Shown here piece by piece: positions 61,971 through 64,000 of a DNA stretch of 64,000 nt. The notes below the pieces were generated by a model. It was not told the DNA's origin, ran no database searches, and saw only the letters and a program-made list of their open reading frames with translations. The stretch comes from Aliiroseovarius subalbicans. Its GTDB lineage: Bacteria; Pseudomonadota; Alphaproteobacteria; Rhodobacterales; Rhodobacteraceae. Both the position numbers and the translations under genes were made by a program. Where the stretch lies: assembly GCF_022678625.1 (NCBI RefSeq), contig NZ_JALBYQ010000001.1, positions 744,001-808,000 on the forward strand. The letters are read 5' to 3'. Every line of letters starts with the position of its first letter. Within the stretch, counting starts at the first letter, position 1.

Positions 61971-63227
61971 ATGACCACACCGAACCTTGCCGAGTTGACC
62001 CGCGTTTTTGCGCGCATCGGTCTTATGTCCTTTGGTGGGCCTGCGGCGCAGATCGCCGTGATGCACCGCGAACTGGTCGAAGACCGGACCTGGTTGAGTG
62101 AACAGCAATTCCTGAATGCGCTGAGCTTTTGCATGCTTTTGCCCGGCCCCGAAGCAATGCAGCTGTGCACCTATGCCGGCTGGCGCCTGCGCGGCGTGAC
62201 CGGCGGCGTGATTGCGGGCCTTTTGTTCGTGGTGCCCGGCGCGCTGGTGATGTTGGCGCTGGCCTGGGCCTATGCGACCTGGGGCAGCGTGCCACTGGTC
62301 GCATCGCTGTTTCTGGGCATCAAAGCGACCGTCATCATCATCGTTCTACAGGCGTTGGCACGGCTGTCGGGCAAGACCCTGAAACAGCCAGACCGATGGG
62401 TTCTGGCCGCGCTGTCATTCCTGGGCATCTACGCGCTGGGGGCGCCCTTTCCGCTGATCATCGCACTGGCGGCCGCCTATGGTGCGCTGACCGCGCGCGC
62501 GCCGCGGTCCGACGCCCCTGCCCCTGCGCTGGCCGCGCGCACCCCACGCACGATCGCACTTTGGCTAGCCCTGTGGTGGGCACCGATCGCGGCAGCCTGG
62601 GCGCTGGGCGCAGATACGCTGGCCGCCATCGGGCTGTTCTTTTCAAAGCTCGCCGTTGTCACCTTCGGCGGCGCCTATGCGGTGCTGGCCTATATGACCC
62701 AGGAGGTGGTCGAGACCAACGGATGGCTGTCCACCGCGCAGATGATGGACGGGCTGGGGTTGGCGGAAACCACACCGGGGCCACTGATCCTGGTGACCGA
62801 GTTCGTCGGCTATCTGGCTGGACACAACGCAGGCGGGCCGCTGTTGGCGCTGGGCGCCGCCGCGCTGACGCTCTGGGTCACCTTCGTTCCGTGTTTCCTG
62901 TGGATTTTCACCGCCGCGCCCTATGTCGAATGGATCGCCAGCCGCCCCCGCCTGACCGGGGCGCTGTCGGCGATCACGGCGGCCGTGGTCGGGGTCATCG
63001 CCAACCTGTCACTGTGGTTCGCCCTGCATGTCTTCTTTGACAATGTGGGCCGCGCGCAGCTTGGCCCCTTCACCCTGGCCTGGCCAGACCTGACCAGTTT
63101 CAATGCACCGGCACTGGTGTTGGCCGCACTGGCAGCCGTGCTGCTTTTGCGCCTGAACCGCTCGTTGCCGGTCACCCTGGCGCTGATGGCGGGTGCAGGA
63201 GCTGGTCTCGGCTTTATTGCTGGCTGA
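61971..63227 (+). CDS. chrA: Chromate transporter, ChrA family
   Basis: 418 aa with two homologous CHR domains. The first has FARIGLMSFGGPAAQIAVMHRELVED-type and NALSFCMLLPGPEAMQL-type segments; the second has FFSKLAVVTFGGAYAVLAYM and GLGLAETTPGPLILVTEFVG. About ten to twelve membrane segments. ChrA exports chromate, sometimes with sulfate relation, and confers resistance. It is 65 bases after the tmRNA gene and 72 bases before sspB. There is no chrB nearby, so another physiological role is possible. Confidence 0.92.
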   Translation: MTTPNLAELTRVFARIGLMSFGGPAAQIAVMHRELVEDRTWLSEQQFLNALSFCMLLPGPEAMQLCTYAGWRLRGVTGGVIAGLLFVVPGALVMLALAWAYATWGSVPLVASLFLGIKATVIIIVLQALARLSGKTLKQPDRWVLAALSFLGIYALGAPFPLIIALAAAYGALTARAPRSDAPAPALAARTPRTIALWLALWWAPIAAAWALGADTLAAIGLFFSKLAVVTFGGAYAVLAYMTQEVVETNGWLSTAQMMDGLGLAETTPGPLILVTEFVGYLAGHNAGGPLLALGAAALTLWVTFVPCFLWIFTAAPYVEWIASRPRLTGALSAITAAVVGVIANLSLWFALHVFFDNVGRAQLGPFTLAWPDLTSFNAPALVLAALAAVLLLRLNRSLPVTLALMAGAGAGLGFIAG

Positions 63228-63299
63228 TTTTCCACCAGCCGCCTTTTCTTCACGCCCGAATCTCGTATGTTGAGGTGAACACTTACCGAAGGCGCGCAC

Positions 63300-63797
63300 A
63301 TGTCCGACACGATTGACTATGGCAACCTGATGCATACCGCGATGCGGGGGCTGATCCAGAAGGTGCTTCTGGATGTCGCCAAGGCCGGGCTTCCGGGCCA
63401 GCATCATTTTTTCATCACCTTCGACACGACCCACCCGGAGGTCGAGCTGGCCGACTGGCTGGCGGATCGGTTTCCCGAGGACATGACGATTGTCATGCAG
63501 CATTGGTTCGACAATCTCGACGTGACCGATGATGGCTTCTCCGTCACTCTGAACTTCGGTGACCAGCCCGAAGCGATGTACATCCCTTATGACGCGATCC
63601 GCACCTTCGTGGACCCGTCAGTGGAGTTCGGCCTGCGGTTCGAAACCCAAGACGAAGACGACGAAGAAGAAACCGAGGAGGCGCACGATCTGACCGAGGT
63701 CGGCCTTGAAGAGATTGCCCCGATCGCCGAGGACGTGGAACCAGACGAAACCCCTCAGGATGCCGAGGTCGTCAGCCTGGACAGTTTCCGAAAATAA
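63300..63797 (+). CDS. sspB: SspB-type ClpXP adaptor for ssrA-tagged proteins
   Basis: 165 aa. Tag-binding domain in residues 1-115 (DTIDYGNLMHTAMRGLIQKVL, HHFFITFDTTHPEVEL, TIVMQHWFDNLDV, FSVTLNFGDQPEAMYIPYDAI). An acidic linker (DEDDEEETEE) then leads to the C-terminal ClpX-binding tail VVSLDSFRK. It delivers proteins bearing the tmRNA tag to ClpXP. The gene is about 1.4 kb from the tmRNA gene that makes the tag, with chrA between. Confidence 0.95.
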   Translation: MSDTIDYGNLMHTAMRGLIQKVLLDVAKAGLPGQHHFFITFDTTHPEVELADWLADRFPEDMTIVMQHWFDNLDVTDDGFSVTLNFGDQPEAMYIPYDAIRTFVDPSVEFGLRFETQDEDDEEETEEAHDLTEVGLEEIAPIAEDVEPDETPQDAEVVSLDSFRK

Positions 63798-63897
63798 CCT
63801 CTGCGCTGCGTCAAATCGGTATCCAACGGTATACAGTATTGAACTTTGCGCCAATTGCGCTATGAAAGCAGCGGTTTTCATTCAAAGGCGCTGACAC
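63798..63897. other. Intergenic region before fumC
   Basis: 100 bases between sspB and fumC. It holds the fumC ribosome site region; no palindrome stands out. Confidence 0.3.
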
Positions 63898-64000
63898 ATG
63901 ACCCAGACCCGCACCGAATCCGACAGCTTTGGCCCGCTCGAAGTTCCGACCGACAAGTATTGGGGCGCGCAGACGCAGCGTTCGCTTATGAATTTCCCGA
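63898..64000 (+). CDS. fumC: Fumarase class II (5' end only)
   Basis: 34 residues are visible before the right edge: [20 protein letters not shown] and [10 protein letters not shown]. This is the conserved N-terminus of class II fumarases, including [11 protein letters not shown]. The enzyme interconverts fumarate and malate in the TCA cycle. The rest lies outside the window. Confidence 0.9.
   Translation, partial: MTQTRTESDSFGPLEVPTDKYWGAQTQRSLMNFP

Noticed and set aside
1-64000. CRISPR arrays, insertion sequences or prophage
   Set aside because: No regularly spaced direct repeats, transposase, integrase or phage structural genes were recognised; the only dispersed repeat is the short REP-like element.

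Overview
The window is about 64 kb of a high-GC alphaproteobacterial chromosome, almost certainly from Rhodobacterales (roseobacter group). The main markers are a permuted two-piece tmRNA gene, an alphaproteobacterial LexA box (GAAC-N7-GAAC) in front of uvrA, a trgA-trgB-cysK locus like that of Rhodobacter sphaeroides, and a dmdA-acuI pair for dimethylsulfoniopropionate (DMSP) catabolism. Gene density is high. Both edges cut genes: uvrA on the left and fumC on the right. I see no insertion sequence, prophage or CRISPR array. The only gene-poor stretch is about 52.1-56.0 kb, which also holds a second, short UvrA paralogue.

Layout. 0-7 kb: uvrA with its LexA box, a beta-propeller-like protein, a secreted VWA protein with seven tandem Ig-like repeats, and a rhodanese behind a 9-bp inverted repeat that fits the SqrR/BigR persulfide-sensor site. 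7-20.7 kb: housekeeping genes, namely lpd, a DUF924 protein, an MFS carrier, queA, a giant AsmA-like protein, bcp with a DUF455 gene, an M23 peptidase overlapping a bactofilin gene, a DUF2189 protein and prfB. A short palindromic repeat sits at the 3' side of three minus-strand genes here. 20.8-30.7 kb: a complete alpha-glucoside uptake and use locus. aglE-F-G-A-K (binding protein, two permeases, glucosidase, ATPase) faces aglR-bgl-glk across an intergenic region with a LacI-type operator near each promoter. Imported glucosides are hydrolysed to glucose, and Glk phosphorylates it.

31-38.5 kb: an NnrU-family gene, then a tightly overlapping catabolic operon (aldehyde dehydrogenase, M19 dipeptidase, an unrecognised 561-aa protein, DUF3726, Ldh2-type dehydrogenase) with a divergent LysR regulator, then tRNA-Ser(GGA). 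38.6-50 kb: a secreted Sel1/peptidoglycan-binding protein, a methyltransferase, and the run trgA-trgB-cysK-mscS-alaX, with cfa and a class V aminotransferase upstream. 50-56 kb: a BCCT transporter, UvrA2 and small hypothetical genes.

56-61.5 kb: the most interesting region. Five minus-strand genes (DUF2182, DUF1326, dmdA, acuI, and a CDI-immunity-like gene) form one apparent operon. It is divergent from a GntR/FadR regulator, and two tandem copies of a 14-bp operator lie in the shared promoter region. DmdA demethylates DMSP and AcuI detoxifies acryloyl-CoA. The roles of DUF2182, DUF1326 and the CDI-immunity-like protein in this setting are unexplained. 61.5-64 kb: permuted tmRNA (tag ANNNRAPAMALAA), a chromate transporter, the ClpXP adaptor SspB that recognises such tags, and the start of fumC.

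All assignments come from reading the sequence. No database search was run.
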